Counted from the stretch's first letter, positions 33,567 through 45,424 are shown. The stretch: DNA of 64,000 bases from Antilocapra americana (GCA_007570785.1 ML664161.1:47822667-47886666), one strand, 5' to 3'. Translations and numbers: made by a program. Notes: generated by a model not told the origin, from the sequence alone.

Positions 33567-33908
33567 ACCTAGTAAAGTGAGAGTCCCTTGGATGGCAAGG
33601 AGAACAAACCAGTCAATCCTAAAGGAAATCAGTCCCGAGTATTCATTGGAATGTCTGATGCTGAAGCTGGAGCTCCAATACTTTGGCCACCTGATGCGAA
33701 CTGACTCCTTAGAAAGACCCTGTTGCTGGGAAAGATTGAAGGCAGGAGAAAGGGACGACAGAGGATGAGATTGTTGGATGGCATCACTGACTCAATGGAC
33801 TTGAGTTTGAGCAAGCTCTGGGAGTTGGTGATGGACAGGGAAGCCTGACGTGCTGCAGTCCATGGGATTGCAAAGAGTCAGACGTGACTGAGCGACTAAA
33901 CTGAACTG
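33567..33908 (+). mobile_element. BovB LINE 3' end with TSD
   Basis: Forward BovB ('ctccaatactttggccacct', 'gggagttggtgatggacagg') ending in the 'actgaactga' tail. AAATTAGT at 33559-33566 and 33909-33916 is the duplication. Confidence 0.92.
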
Positions 33909-33999
33909 AAATTAGTGAGATCTAATAATTGGTAATTCACTAATGATCATATCTAACAATAGCCAATTAATAACATCTAGTGACAATTTATAAGAGCTT

Positions 34000-34214
34000 A
34001 ATAAAATTGAAATTAAATTGAATACGAAATGGAAATCATGTTAATAATATGGGGAAATAATATGAGATGCACTGAAAGCCAGATTGAAAGGTTTAGCATT
34101 GCTGTGATAGGAAATGAGGATCCAAGGAGGGGTTTTGAGTCAGAAGGCAGCATTCGGGGATTACTGGTCCAGTGACAATAATCGACTGGGCAAGAGATGG
34201 TGAGAGTGAGGGAA
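34000..34214 (+). repeat. Possible ancient repeat
   Basis: Purine-rich text resembles a common old mammalian repeat, with possible continuation at 34533-34620. Not named. Confidence 0.3.
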
Positions 34215-34225
34215 AGCTGTTCTAG

Positions 34226-34521
34226 TGAAAGTTGCTCAGTCGTGTCCGACTCTTTTGCAACACCATGGACTATACAGTCCATGGAATTCTCTAGGCCAAA
34301 ATACTGAAGTTGGTGGGCTTTCCCTTCTCCAGAGGATTTTCCCAACCCAAGTCTCCCACACTGCAGGTGGATTCATTACCAGCTGAGCCACAAAGGAAGC
34401 CCAAGAATACTGGAGTGGGTAGCCTATCCCTTCTCCCGTGGATCTTCCTGAACCAGGAATTGTACCGGAATCTCCTGTATTGCAGGCGGATTCTTTACCA
34501 ACTGAGCTATCAGGGAAGCTC
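34226..34521 (-). mobile_element. Dimeric Bov-tA inserted as one unit
   Basis: In reverse, a full Bov-tA is fused to a truncated Bov-tA at 'gaagcccaagaatactgg', the same junction as in 9964-10285. AGCTGTTCTAG at 34215-34225 and AGCTTTTCTAG at 34522-34532 flank the whole dimer, showing that it moved as a single element. Confidence 0.9.
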
Positions 34522-34720
34522 AGCTTTTCTAGAGCCTGGACTAAAAGCAGTAATGGAAGAAACAGAATCAATATCAAAAGGCAATAATGGACAGGGATTG
34601 AGATCAGCTGGAATCCAGGGATCTGAAGGATTGTAACATGGTTCCTTTCTAGGCTGTAACAGGTTAGATTTAGTCAGTTTGTGAGGGTCTGATAGAAGAG
34701 ACTATTAAAGGAGTTTTTTT

Positions 34721-34972
34721 CTTTAAAACTTTTTGTTTTGTATTGGGGTAAAGCTGATTGAGAAACAGTGTTGTGATGTAATATTTTCAGGTGAACAGTG
34801 AAGGGACTCAGACATACATATACATGTATCCATTCTCCCCTAAACTCTCCTCCCATCTAGGCTGCCCCACAACATTGAGCAGATTTCCCAGTGCTTACGA
34901 TAAGTCTTTGTTGGTTATCCATTTTAAACATAGCAGCTTGTACATGTCCATCCCAAACTTGCTAACTATCCC
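34721..34972 (-). mobile_element. L1 3' end with TSD
   Basis: Reverse L1 3' UTR, 5'-truncated ('catacatatacatgtatcc', 'gttggttatccattttaaac'). AAAGGAGTTTTTTT at 34707-34720 and AAAGGAGCTTCTTT at 34973-34986 form an aged duplication with two mismatches. Confidence 0.85.
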
Positions 34973-35250
34973 AAAGGAGCTTCTTTGGAAGGAGAGGAGG
35001 CTAAGTTTCAGACACAGGATGCTTCATTACAGTAGAGAGAATTCACTGAAGGAATATTTAGAAAGATATAAGAAAGCCCAAAGGTAAACTTCAACAATTT
35101 CCACAGGATTTTCATTTTGTTTTTAAATTTCTGGAGTCGGTTAGACTTGGGCTTTAATCCTTTTCTTATCTGTTATATCTTATACTAGTTCCCACATTTC
35201 TTAGAGTCTTAGTTTTCTTATCCATAACCTGGGGAGGGGAGCATAATCTC

Positions 35251-35440
35251 TTGCCGTTCAGTTGCTAAGTTGCGTCTGACTCTGTGACCCCATGGACTGC
35301 AGCATGCCAAGGCTTCCCTGTCCTTCACTGTCTCCCTGAGCTTGCTCAAACTCATACCCATTGAGTCAGTGATGCCATCCAACCATCTCATCCTCTGTCA
35401 TCCCCTTCTCCTCCTACCCTCATACCCCCTACCCAGGACA
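35251..35440 (-). mobile_element. BovB LINE 3' end fragment
   Basis: Reverse BovB 3' end ('gttcagttgctaagttgcg', 'gagtcagtgatgccatcc', 'catctcatcctctgtcatcc'), 5'-truncated. No clear duplication. Confidence 0.88.
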
Positions 35441-35468
35441 CAATTTGAGAGTAAATGTGTTACAGAAT

Positions 35469-35697
35469 GGGCTTCCCAGGTGGTGCTTGTGGTAAAGAAT
35501 CTGGCTGCCAATGCCGGAGATGTAAGAGAAGTGGGTTCAATCTCTGGCTCTGGAAGATCCCCTGGAGGAGAGCATGGCAACCCATTCCAGTATTCTTGCC
35601 TGGAAAATCCCGTGGACAAAGGAGCCTGGCAGGCTAAAGGCCACAGGGTGGCAAAGAGTCGGACATGTCTGAAGCAACTTAGTATGCACGCACGCAC
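35469..35697 (+). mobile_element. Bov-tA SINE with TSD
   Basis: Complete forward Bov-tA with an (ACGC)n-like tail. GTGTTACAGAAT at 35457-35468 and GTGTTACAGTAT at 35698-35709 is the duplication. Confidence 0.93.
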
Positions 35698-35769
35698 GTG
35701 TTACAGTATGTAAAGGTGTATAGCAGTGTTAAATGTGGAAAGTACCCAATAATTGGAATATGATAAAAA

Positions 35770-36720
35770 TAATACGTGTTCAGCCCCTTGTGGTTAGAAG
35801 TGAGTATTGGGGAATATTGAAATTGAGTTGGAAGTGGGAAGACTGAGGGAATTTCCTATCTTCCTCTACAAGGTCTGGAACTTTAAAAATTACACTATCT
35901 GCTTTTTTTGAGTATAACATTTGAATTATTGTTTAGGTGAAAAGATTTTGGCTTTTTACCCTGATCATGGAGACTTCTTTAATCACTTAAAGATTTAAGA
36001 TTCAGGTAGTAGACCCTGAAAGGGAAAGTAGACGATAATGATGAACTAGTCATAAAATCCATCATTAATTTGTCCACTTTGATAGAGGTTATTTATTGAG
36101 TTCAGTGCAAGTTTCACTGTTTCCAAGTCCCTTCTGTAAAAAGAAGCTACAAGCTTCATCATGCACTGAAGGATTTAAAAGTTACAACTAAGACCTGACA
36201 AAATACTTTTCTGCCCAGTGACTGACATAAAGTACAAATAATAATTCTGCATTACTTCCCCAGGACATCATATGGAATAACTAGTCAATAAATGTCAAGA
36301 GTATAAAAAATAATGATTGAACATGAAATAAATGCTAAGCATTATTGTTATTTATTTTTTACCATCATGACTCTGTGTCATTTCGGTGGCCTAGACCTTC
36401 TTTTCCTACAGCTACACAAATCCATTTGGTAATTATGAGAATTAATCAAGCCCCAAACTAGATCGTGGTGGTGGCAGACATCCTTAATTACAGGCAATGG
36501 AAAGTGAAGGTCACTGCTGGTTTGAATCCAGCATAGGTCAATGCAGCAAAAAAAGCCATTAACAGCTGATTGTGATTTTGTGCTTTGAACAGAATGAATT
36601 GCTGTCTCAACCCAGTTTCTCAGTAAACAGGCATCCTGCATCCAAGCTAACAATCACTAAAAGGACCGACTGGCTCCTTTACTGGTAGCCCAAAGAGCTC
36701 TGTAAATGCAAGTACCCAGA
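35770..36720. other. No gene or repeat recognised
   Basis: Unique-looking DNA with no supported coding segment. The small frame at 36378-36653 on the minus strand has no recognisable domain. Confidence 0.5.
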
Positions 36721-36723
36721 CAG

Positions 36724-37155
36724 CACCCAGGCCAATTATGTCAGGGTCTCCAGGAATAGGAACTAGGCATTGGTTTTGTGTTTTCTTTGGCTGTTCTGGG
36801 TCTTCACTGCTGTGCTTGGGATTTCTCTAGTTGCAGAAAATGATGTCTACTCTCTAGTTGCAGAACGTGGGCTTCTCTTTGCAGGAGTGTCTCTTGTTTC
36901 AGAACACAGGCTCTAGGGTGCATGGGCTCAGTAGTTGTAGCTCTCAGACTCCAGAGCACAGGCTTAGTTGTGGCACAATGGGCTTAGTTGCTCTACGGCA
37001 TGCGGGATCTTCCCAGACCAGGGATTGAACTTGTGTCTCCTGAATTACAAGCAGATTCTCAACCACTGGACCATCAGGGAAGTCCAGCATTGGGGGTTTT
37101 AAAAATAATTCTTCAGGTGATCCTAGTGTGTATTGATACTTGTATACCACTGCTC
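36724..37155 (+). mobile_element. MER5-like hAT element, split by CHR SINE
   Basis: Left part at 36724-36780 ('gtcagggtctccaggaatag'), right part at 37082-37155 ('cttcaggtgatcctagtgtg'), together matching MER5-type order. Confidence 0.6.
36781..37081 (-). mobile_element. CHR-2-type SINE, long form
   Basis: Reverse CHR-2 of about 300 bp, from 'ggctgttctgggtcttcact' to the head 'ggaccatcagggaagtcc'. Diverged GCATTGG motifs on both sides (near 36766 and 37087) may be the duplication. Confidence 0.9.
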
Positions 37156-37159
37156 TGTG

Positions 37160-38084
37160 GGAAGGGAAAGCCAAAATCAGCTCCTTTTCCTTTGTTAGTA
37201 CATGTTTCTTTACAACAGCTTTTCGACGAACCACAGCCTATGGCAGAAGTGTTTATTTCAATGATGTCCAAGTAAGGTAAGGCCTAAAGTTAAAAGGTAG
37301 GCATCAGTTTATTTGGATACTTAGTTGATAGCTCTGAGGACCATTATGTTACTTTAAAAAAAAAAATGATTTATGATCCCAGCCCCAGCCACCACTTGGA
37401 TATTTGATGCTGGAAGCTGCCTGCAGACTTGGGCATGTGAGGCCTATAAAAGCTTTCTGAGGTTTCTGTACTTATATCTATTTATCACCCTGTTGATGCA
37501 CAATTTAGTTCTTTGCCTGAGGACAGGAAAGCTTTCGCACTACTAACTATATATGAGCAAGACAAATGCTTGATTTTTCACCTGCCATCCTCAATTCAGG
37601 TCAATGAACAAGAGGTATTATGCCTCCTCACCCCGGAGAACTGAATGGTAAGTGACAAGAAAGCATAGGCTACCAGCAGCCACAGATACTGAGTGTGCTT
37701 GGAAAGGAAGCTAGGTGAACCCATGGAGAACACTTCGTATCTCAGGTGCTCTAGAGTTATTCCAGATTTTGCCAGGTCAATAGTATCTCCCCTCTCCATT
37801 TTGTCTACAGTGCTGTTATCTTTTATTCAAGAGGCAGTCAGGTGACTGACAAGGATGAGCAAACACAGTGGCCCACTCAGGTCTGGCTCTCCAGAGGAGC
37901 TCTTTATTTGGCCACAGTGATTGCATCCAGAGACTGACGTTCAAGAGCTCCTGAACTGCTAAACCTAGAAAAGGATCTTCTGTATGACTAGATTTAATTT
38001 ACTGTCCAGGAATAGATTTTAGTATTATTCTGAAAGCAGACATCTAATCTTTTCTCTAGACTCTGAAAAACTCGTAGAATTTCA
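37160..38084. other. No gene or repeat recognised
   Basis: Unique-looking DNA with an A run at about 37357-37367. No supported exon. Confidence 0.5.
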
Positions 38085-38205
38085 GAAGAAGAAGAAATTC
38101 TGCTTTCCTATTTTTGGGGAGAGAAAGCTGAGGCCCAGAATCACCCAGCTGGTTAGTGGGGGGAGCCAGAGTTCAAGCTGAGGTCTCCTAACCCCCACCA
38201 AGCAC
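38085..38205 (+). mobile_element. MIR SINE core
   Basis: 'aaagctgaggcccagaatca', 'cccagctggttagtgggg' and 'agctgaggtctcctaaccc' are the MIR core and 3' part. Confidence 0.8.
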
Positions 38206-38494
38206 TTTTTCCACCACTGTCACCACCCCTTTAAGAACCACCCCTCCTGTGCTGCCTGTGCTATTTCAGGGCACTTACCTGACAGTGCCAACAGGCTGAG
38301 TGACTCGGACTTACGAGGAGCCTTGCTCAGGGAATGAGATGATGCCGTAACACCTTTCCTGTGTTTGGGGGCGGGGGGGGTTGCCTTTTTTACATTAATA
38401 TTTTGCAATTAAGAATTTTTTTTTGGCAAAATATCTGAGCTCTTCAGAAAAATATGAGGTTGGTACAGTTATGTAAGAAGCAGATCTAGGAAGC

Positions 38495-38602
38495 TCAAGA
38501 GGAAGGGGGTACATGTATACTTTTGGCTGATTCACATTGTTCTATAGCAGAAACCAACAAAATATTGTAAAGCAATTGCCCTTCATTTAAATTAAATTAA
38601 AA
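38495..38602 (+). mobile_element. L1 3' terminal fragment
   Basis: 'gggggtacatgtatactttt', 'ggctgattcacattg' and 'aaaatattgtaaagcaattg' end in A-rich DNA: the last about 100 bp of a ruminant L1. Confidence 0.82.
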
Positions 38603-40150
38603 AAAGAGCTTCAGGCTGTCAAGGCAATGGAGGTGATGAGATTCCTGACACCCAGTGGGTTCACCTCTCTTTTCATCACCCATTCATTTTTCACACACCA
38701 TCAACATGGTGGCTCAGAGCCATATTCTTCAACCCTGAAAGGATGCAATTTAGGGAACTAGCGAAGTATTACTCAGCCCAATTATCAAGAAAGTTTTTTA
38801 CCAAACTGTCAAAGAGAGCAAGAAGTTAAAACATGAAGGATGATGAATCACAAAACAAAATATTTTTTTGTTTTGTTTCCATATCACTTTCCCAACAACT
38901 CTGCTTTCTTAAATGGCCAGAAAAGCTACTTTATGGGGGAAAATGTATTTTATTCAAGTAAGTCCATACTCCTATTTGAAAAAAAAAAAAGAAGCTGATC
39001 TAATAATGAGCATGTAAAATTACAACATACTAGCCTGACTTTACACTGGACAGAAACGTCTCTTCACTAAAACTGTTGAGCTGCTAGTAATATCCTTTAA
39101 TGTGTAAAATTAAACACATTGACATAAGATGCCAACAGTAGTGTTTTTGCTTTAGTAATTCAGCTTAATAATACTTTAAATTGTGTAAATATATTACAAA
39201 TGACTCCAGAATAATGGAGGATAAAGGCAAACATTTATATTGTCCTTTTCTAAAGAAACATGGATTAAGTCTATATATAAACTTTCAGTATTCCAGCAGT
39301 ACCTCATCATTAAATTTTCTGATTTTATGATTATGTCAGATTGCTTCCATAATGCTTAATTTCCCATACTACATCTGATGTTGGTTTTTAACAAAATTAC
39401 AAATTACAACAGCTACTTGAGTGGCTGATACAAGTCGATCACCATAACAGTATATTAGGATGTAATTGCCTTTCTTCCGAGATCCAATTTGAAAGTATAA
39501 AAAAGGGCTGCAGTAAAGGAAGTGATAGAGAACGCATATCAAACCTACGTTCTCATGGATCTTATATGCTGTTGGGGGAATATGACAATAAACAATATAA
39601 TGTGGGGTCAGAGATAAGGGATATCAAGAAAAATTCAGCAGGGCTTGAAGGGGTGGAATTGATGGAAATACTTTTTTAGAAAAGTCTGATATGGTGACTT
39701 TTGGCAGAGATTTTAATAAAGAGACTAAGTTACATTGATGTCTGGTGGATGGGCATGTACAGCTTAATAAACAATAAATAATAGTTTAACATTTTTTGAA
39801 CAATTTCAGTGAGGCTTCTTCACTCCCAAGTTTACTAATTGGAATTCCTTGTTGAAAGTGACAAAATTTAATTTAGTTAAAGCAAATTGGATGATTTACA
39901 TATGCTCAAAGAGGGATGGAAAATTTGGTGCAGACTTGTATGACAGATCAGATGAAAAAGTGCTGTCTGTAAGAACTAGAACCCAAACAGTTAGCACTCC
40001 TAAACATGTTGAATAGGGAATCTGAGCTTTTGTAGCAGCTTTTTTAGCCAGCAGAGAAGATGCTCTGGTCTCCACTTCTTCATATCATCTTGCTAGTGGA
40101 AATACAGAACCACCAAATCTGATTCGTGAAATCTAGGTGGTATGCTCTGG
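38603..40150. other. Largely unique interval
   Basis: 1.5 kb with almost no recognisable transposon sequence. 39530-39740 may be an old repeat ('tatgacaataaacaatata', 'gcagggcttgaaggggtgg'). The AT-rich 38990-39480 looks unique. Confidence 0.45.
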
Positions 40151-40163
40151 TCTTCATTACAAA

Positions 40164-40263
40164 GCTATTCTCTTCTCCAGTGGATCTTCCCAAACCAGGG
40201 ATCAAACTCAGGTCTCCTGCATTTCAGGTGGACTTTTTACCATCTGAGCCACCAGGTAAGCCC
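40164..40263 (-). mobile_element. 3'-truncated Bov-tA (head and part of body) with TSD
   Basis: Only the head and about 30 bp of body are present, in reverse. CATTACAAA at 40155-40163 and 40264-40272 flanks it exactly. The body end and tail are missing. Confidence 0.85.
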
Positions 40264-40678
40264 CATTACAAAAATACAGAATGGCAAATGGTGGGCATTT
40301 TCAGCTTCTATGATGAGAGAATTCTCTTAACACAGAAAGGGCTTTATTTGCTGAGTACTCATAAGGGACTGCAAATACTGCTGCAGCAGGGTCTCCAACA
40401 AGTCAAACATTTTTAACAGTAATAATCTTTTCTTATATTGTCCCCAGTCTCAAAGTGGTTAATATTGCTTTAGTATTTGTAAAGATGACCTGTTTATTTA
40501 AAATAATATTTAGAGTAATCACTATGTTTGCATAAAGTTCAATACTCAGATGATCTAAGTGGGGACTGATGTAATATAGAAGAATTTCACTTCAGCTAAA
40601 GAGATGTAGATTATACATATGGTTGGGGATGTGTAGTTTATTATCTAAATAGATTATTGGTTTGTTGTTGAATAAATA

Positions 40679-40898
40679 GGGCTTCCCTGATGACTCCATG
40701 GTAAAGACTCTGCCTGCAATTCAGGAGACAAAAGTTCGATCCCTTGGTCAGGAGATCCTCTGGAGGAGGAAATGGCAACCCACTCCAATATTCTTGCCTG
40801 AAAAATCTGATGGACAGAGGAGCATGGCAGGCTGCAGTCCATGGGGTCCCAAAGAGTTAACAGGACTGAATGACTGAGTACACACACATACATGATGG
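40679..40898 (+). mobile_element. Bov-tA SINE with short TSD
   Basis: Complete forward Bov-tA with a (CA)n-type tail. ATAAATA at 40672-40678 and 40899-40905 flanks it. Confidence 0.9.
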
Positions 40899-40905
40899 AT
40901 AAATA

Positions 40906-41850
40906 AGAGAAGATTGGAATAGATGCAGTTTGTGTATGGAAATATGTTGGGTATATGTAACTGGTTTCACTATCCTGGGAGAAGAGATACAATACCATTC
41001 AAGTAAACATTTAAATCTCAATGGTTCTAATAGCTAACCCATTTTGTGGGGCCTCAGTCTACTCCCATATATTGAAGTCTTCTATGTACAAATTCTTTGC
41101 TATTTCCTCTTTTAATTCTCAATTGGACCTCAAAACAGCACTGAATAAGCTGAGTCTCATAAAATCATTTATGAGCTTAACTGTAAGTTTCTACTTTTAA
41201 GCCTTATACAGAGATTTGGAATCGTTTAATCAGTACAGGTAACAGGAGAACACAATGTCTATACTTTCATGGTGCTTATCAAGACTTTCTCCATGAATCT
41301 TTGTCTTCCTAACACCATCACCATAAATAACAATGAAATCTCCCCTTTCTCCTTCAATCAAAAAATTAAAACCCTTCCCTCACGTCCATAGACACAAATA
41401 GACATTTGCAGGTGAAGTCCAGTTTAAATTCAGCTAAGACATTCTGATACTTCCACACTGATAAATAATAGAAAATAGACTTTGTGATGATTTAGCTGTA
41501 CAAATTGGATATGTTTGGTTCATTCAATAACTTAGTTATCTTTTACTCAAGCTAGGGCAGATGCTTAGGTGGTGTCCAAACTCTCCAAGTTCCCTGTTCC
41601 AGAAATTATTTTCAAGTAAAATTGGGAATTAATGGGCTTTTGATTTAGTTAGTTAAGTAAAGTCTGTTAAAATGTGCTATTAACAACAGGAACATAACTT
41701 TTTGATTCAATTCAGATCAGAAACAGATAAATAAAGCAGAAAAGTAATCTGTTTCCTAACTGAACAGCTTTGCTTAGCTGTTTTTAAACTATTAGTAGCT
41801 TGAGGGAAAGTGAAATAAATTTGCAACCACATATCATTGAATACCTTGTA
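40906..41850. other. No gene or repeat recognised
   Basis: Unique-looking AT-rich DNA. Confidence 0.5.
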
Positions 41851-41854
41851 TGTT

Positions 41855-42755
41855 TTAATTAAAGATTTTGTTTTTATTGAAATTTAGTTGATTTACAATG
41901 TTTTAATTACTGCTGGACAGCAAAGTGACTCAGTTATACACATATATATATTCTTTTTCATATTCTTTTCCATTATGTTTATCACAGGATATTGGATATA
42001 CTTTTCTCTGTTATACAGTAAGGCCTTGTTGTTTATCTGTTCTATACATACCAGTTTGCACCTGCTAATCCCAAACTCCCAATCCATTTCCCTATCACTC
42101 ACTTCCCCCTTGGAACCTCCCGTCTATTCGCTCTCCCTGCTTCTCTTTCTGTTTCATAGATAGGTTCATTTGTGTCATATTTTAGATTCCACATATAAAT
42201 GATATCATATGATTTTTATCTTTCTCTTTCTGACTTACTTCGCTTAGTATAATAAATTCTAGTTGCATCCATGTTGCTGCAAATAGCATTATTTTGTTCT
42301 CTTTAACTGCTGAGTAATGTTCTGTTGTGTATATATACCATATCTTCTTTATCCGTTCATCTGTCAGTGGACATTTAGGTTGTTACCATGACTTGACTAT
42401 TGTGAATAGTGCTGTTATGAACACAGGGGTGCATGTATCTTTTTGAATTATAGTTCTGTCTGGATATATGCCCAGGAATGAGATTGGTGGATCATATAGC
42501 AGTTCGATTTTTAGTTCTGAGGAACCTCCATACTGTTTTCCACAGTGGCTGAACCAACTTACATTCCCACCAACAATATAGAATGGTTTCCCTTTCTCCA
42601 CACTCTCTCCAGCATTTGGTATTTGTAGACTTTTTAATAATGGCTGTTATTACTGGTATGAGATGGTACCTCATTATAGCTTTGACTTGTGTTTCTTGAA
42701 TAATTAGCATATTGAGCATCTTTTCATGTGCCTATTGGAATGTGTTGTACTTATA
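41855..42755 (-). mobile_element. L1 3' part, 0.9 kb
   Basis: Reverse L1: 3' UTR ('gttgatttacaatgttttaa'), then ORF2 3' part ('catccatgttgctgcaaata', 'cctccatactgttttccaca', 'gcatcttttcatgtgcct'). Stops and indels throughout. Confidence 0.92.
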
Positions 42756-44240
42756 TGTGAAGATTTTTCAGAGATCAAACTACATTTAAAAACTAAAAAT
42801 TAAAATAAATTTATTTGATTTTTCATTTTTAACAGTGTATCAGAAGAAAGAAAGTTTTGTACCAACATTTTATAGAGGAGATTGAGTTGCTGGGAGAAGG
42901 TGACACAGTAAAAGATGACCAAACTGCTTCTAAACTGTAAGTCTCTGGCCTAAACTCTTCTTACAGTCTATATAAAATTTAAAATATAGATCTCTGATTA
43001 TATATGTTCCTATCTTTTATATGTTAGTAATCTGATAACACCTTATATATGTGCTTTCCATTTTGATTTCTTATCATTTAAATCACTTTGAAAAATGCTT
43101 TGCCTTATCTAAATGTCTTACTCATCTGAATCTGGAATTTAGTATTTTGTCTAGCATGAATGCATCTTGGGGTTTACAAGAAACATGGATTCACAAAATA
43201 TGAAAATCAGTGTAGCAGTTCTATCTTAGACTCTGAGTATCTCATTTTCAGCATTTCTGTTTGAATGTTGTAAATCTCTCCTTTATCTTTCTCCTGGAGA
43301 GTGTCAACATGCCAGCTTAATGGACAATTTTCTGTTTGCTTTGAACTGGAAGCAGATATTGTTGTTTATGCTATGTGCAGAGTCATCAGTAAGTATTTCA
43401 AGCTCCACTTGTAAAACCTACCTGGTCCTAGTATTTCTTAGTTTTTTTTAGCTAATTAATATGATTTGTCTTCTCCAAATAATTATACAAATTATAACAA
43501 GTTAACAAATTTTAAAGACCCAAAATTTTGCCTTTGAGACAATGGCAGGTTCATATTGCTATACTTTCTCCTCAAAATCTAAAACTGCATTAAGAGTTTA
43601 AAAAAAATAAACAATTTTTCTCCCTCTACTCTAAGTTATGTGTCTCAGAGGAATTCGTGGTGCTTTAAAGATACTATATTTTCACAACAATATTCCTGTG
43701 ATGTAAATGGGAAAATATTCTTTATATTATCATCAAAAATATTGTTTGGGGTTTTATTATGCTAGGGAAGTAGTAAGCAAAGAATTTAAGGCTGGCTAAG
43801 CCTCTCAATTATATGCTGGATGGAACAGAGAAGACTTACTCACTAAAAGTTAAATAATAATGCAGAATATACACTAAATATATTGAGTGAAGCTCTTGTT
43901 AGAGAAACACCTCCTCTTACAAACTTTCAAAGTAGCAAACATCATTGATTAGAACTATGCTATTGGCCAGAGCAAAAGAATGCTAGCCCAGGATGCCAAC
44001 AGCAGATGGTGTTGATGGCCTCTTGTTTCTCAGTTTGGCCTTATAAATAGTAGGGATTTCAAACAGCCTTTCAGAACCTGATTCTAAGTATTGCAAATGT
44101 CAAAATAATTCAGAAGCAAATACCAAAGACTGAACCAGTTGGAGAATATGGGTCTTAGATAGACTTTAATGGAAGAAACATATTAGTAGACATCAGGAAA
44201 ATTGAATGAACAGGAAATGAGAAATAAAAATGCAAATGAC
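42756..44240 (+). other. Unique interval with possible cryptic exon pair
   Basis: Segment 42836-42936 has an acceptor-like left edge (T-rich, ...AACAG) and a strong donor (CT/GTAAGT), and is open for 33 codons in one phase. A second segment at about 43300-43391 ends in a good donor (ATCA/GTAAGT) and, if it starts after GGAG, continues the same phase open. No protein family is recognised, and the first segment may be a decayed MIR. The rest of the interval shows nothing. Confidence 0.25.
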
Positions 44241-44244
44241 TGTT

Positions 44245-44447
44245 TGGGGAATGGTAGATCAGATGGTAAAGTATCTGTCTGCAATGCAAGAGACACAGGT
44301 TTGTTCCCTGCATTGGGACGATCCCCTGGAGAACAGAATGACAACCCACTCCAGTATTCTTGCCTGGAGAATTCCATGGACAGGGGAGCCTGGTGGGTTG
44401 CAGTCCATGGGGTTGCAAAGAGTTGGACAGGACAACAATAACAAAAA
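44245..44447 (+). mobile_element. Bov-tA SINE
   Basis: Forward Bov-tA with a degraded head ('cagatggtaaagtatctgtc') and an (AACA)-type tail. Confidence 0.9.
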
Positions 44448-44525
44448 ACAGACTTGGTAGAATTAAGTGTAGTGTGTCTTTAGATGTTTGATGTATCACA
44501 GATTGGGAGAGATAGAGAGCAAGTT

Positions 44526-44837
44526 TTTAAACTTTTTTTTTTTTCTCCCTTTTATTGTTTTTGTCATACAATGCCATGATATCACCATGGGTTTACATAT
44601 GCTACCCCTCCAGAAACCCCTCCCTCCCCCTTCCCTCCTCCCTCCCCCCTGGGAAATCTTGATGCACCAGCCCCGAGAATCAATCCTGGGCTGGCGATTG
44701 ATTAGACGTATGATAATTAACATGTTTCAATGCCATTCTCCCTTATTTTACATTAGAGTATAGCCAATTCACAGTGTTGTGATAGTTTTAGGTGAACAGC
44801 CAATGGGCTCGGCCATACATATGCATGTATCCACTCT
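44526..44837 (-). mobile_element. L1 3' UTR insertion with TSD and polypurine tract
   Basis: Reverse L1 3' UTR: poly(T), 'catgatatcaccatgggttt', a C-rich tract at 44607-44650 (G-rich in L1 sense), then 'cagtgttgtgatagtttta'. GATAGAGAGCAAGTT at 44511-44525 and GATAGAGGGCAATTT at 44838-44852 flank the whole, so the composite 3' UTR is one insertion. Confidence 0.87.
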
Positions 44838-44852
44838 GATAGAGGGCAATTT

Positions 44853-45330
44853 GAAAGATTGAAAGCAGAGACTGATAAATGAGAAAAAAATGTGTTAAAT
44901 GTTTGGGATCCATTTCTGAGAGCCTGTTGAAATCAAGGAGACCAGTTAGAGTGTGAAAGAAAGAGAAGGACATTTATTAAATGTCTGCTATGTTCTGGTT
45001 ATTGTGGGATGTGCTTAGCATACTGGTCTTCATTTGACTTCAGAAAATGCTGTCAGAATCTAAGTAGAATGGCACAAGCTCACAGACAAGGATAGTATTA
45101 ATGGAAATGGAAAGAAACAATTTTAAATTGACGGGATTTGAGGCCTGATTCTAGGGGACAAAAGAAATATGGGCCTAGAATATCTCAAAGTCTTTGATCT
45201 GAGTTTGAGGCATAAACGTTGGGGTGTTGGGAGGAGGAAGTAAAATAGTAGATATGACAAAGATAAAGAGCTTGAACTGAAGAAGAACTGGGACATGCAG
45301 AGGTTTGGATACCCAGGGATGACACATTTT
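44853..45330. repeat. Possible ancient repeat, unnamed
   Basis: Purine-rich text ('gacgggatttgaggcctgat', 'gagcttgaactgaagaagaa') resembles a widespread old mammalian repeat. No coding frame. Confidence 0.35.
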
Positions 45331-45424
45331 TAGTACTAAAGGTAAAACTTTCACCAAAGAGCCCTGTTTATAATTCATGTCTCCCAGATTCTAGTTTTAT
45401 AATTCAGGTCCTCCAGGTTCCAGT

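Larger units (their letters stand above)
35140..35765 (+). mobile_element. MIR SINE, split by BovB and Bov-tA
   Basis: Left piece at 35140-35245 ('cttagttttcttatccataa'), right piece at about 35698-35765 ('gtacccaataattggaatat'). Between them lie two younger insertions. Confidence 0.55.

Noticed and set aside
36378..36653. 91-residue reverse frame in unique DNA
   Set aside because: No start context, splice context or family resemblance supports it.
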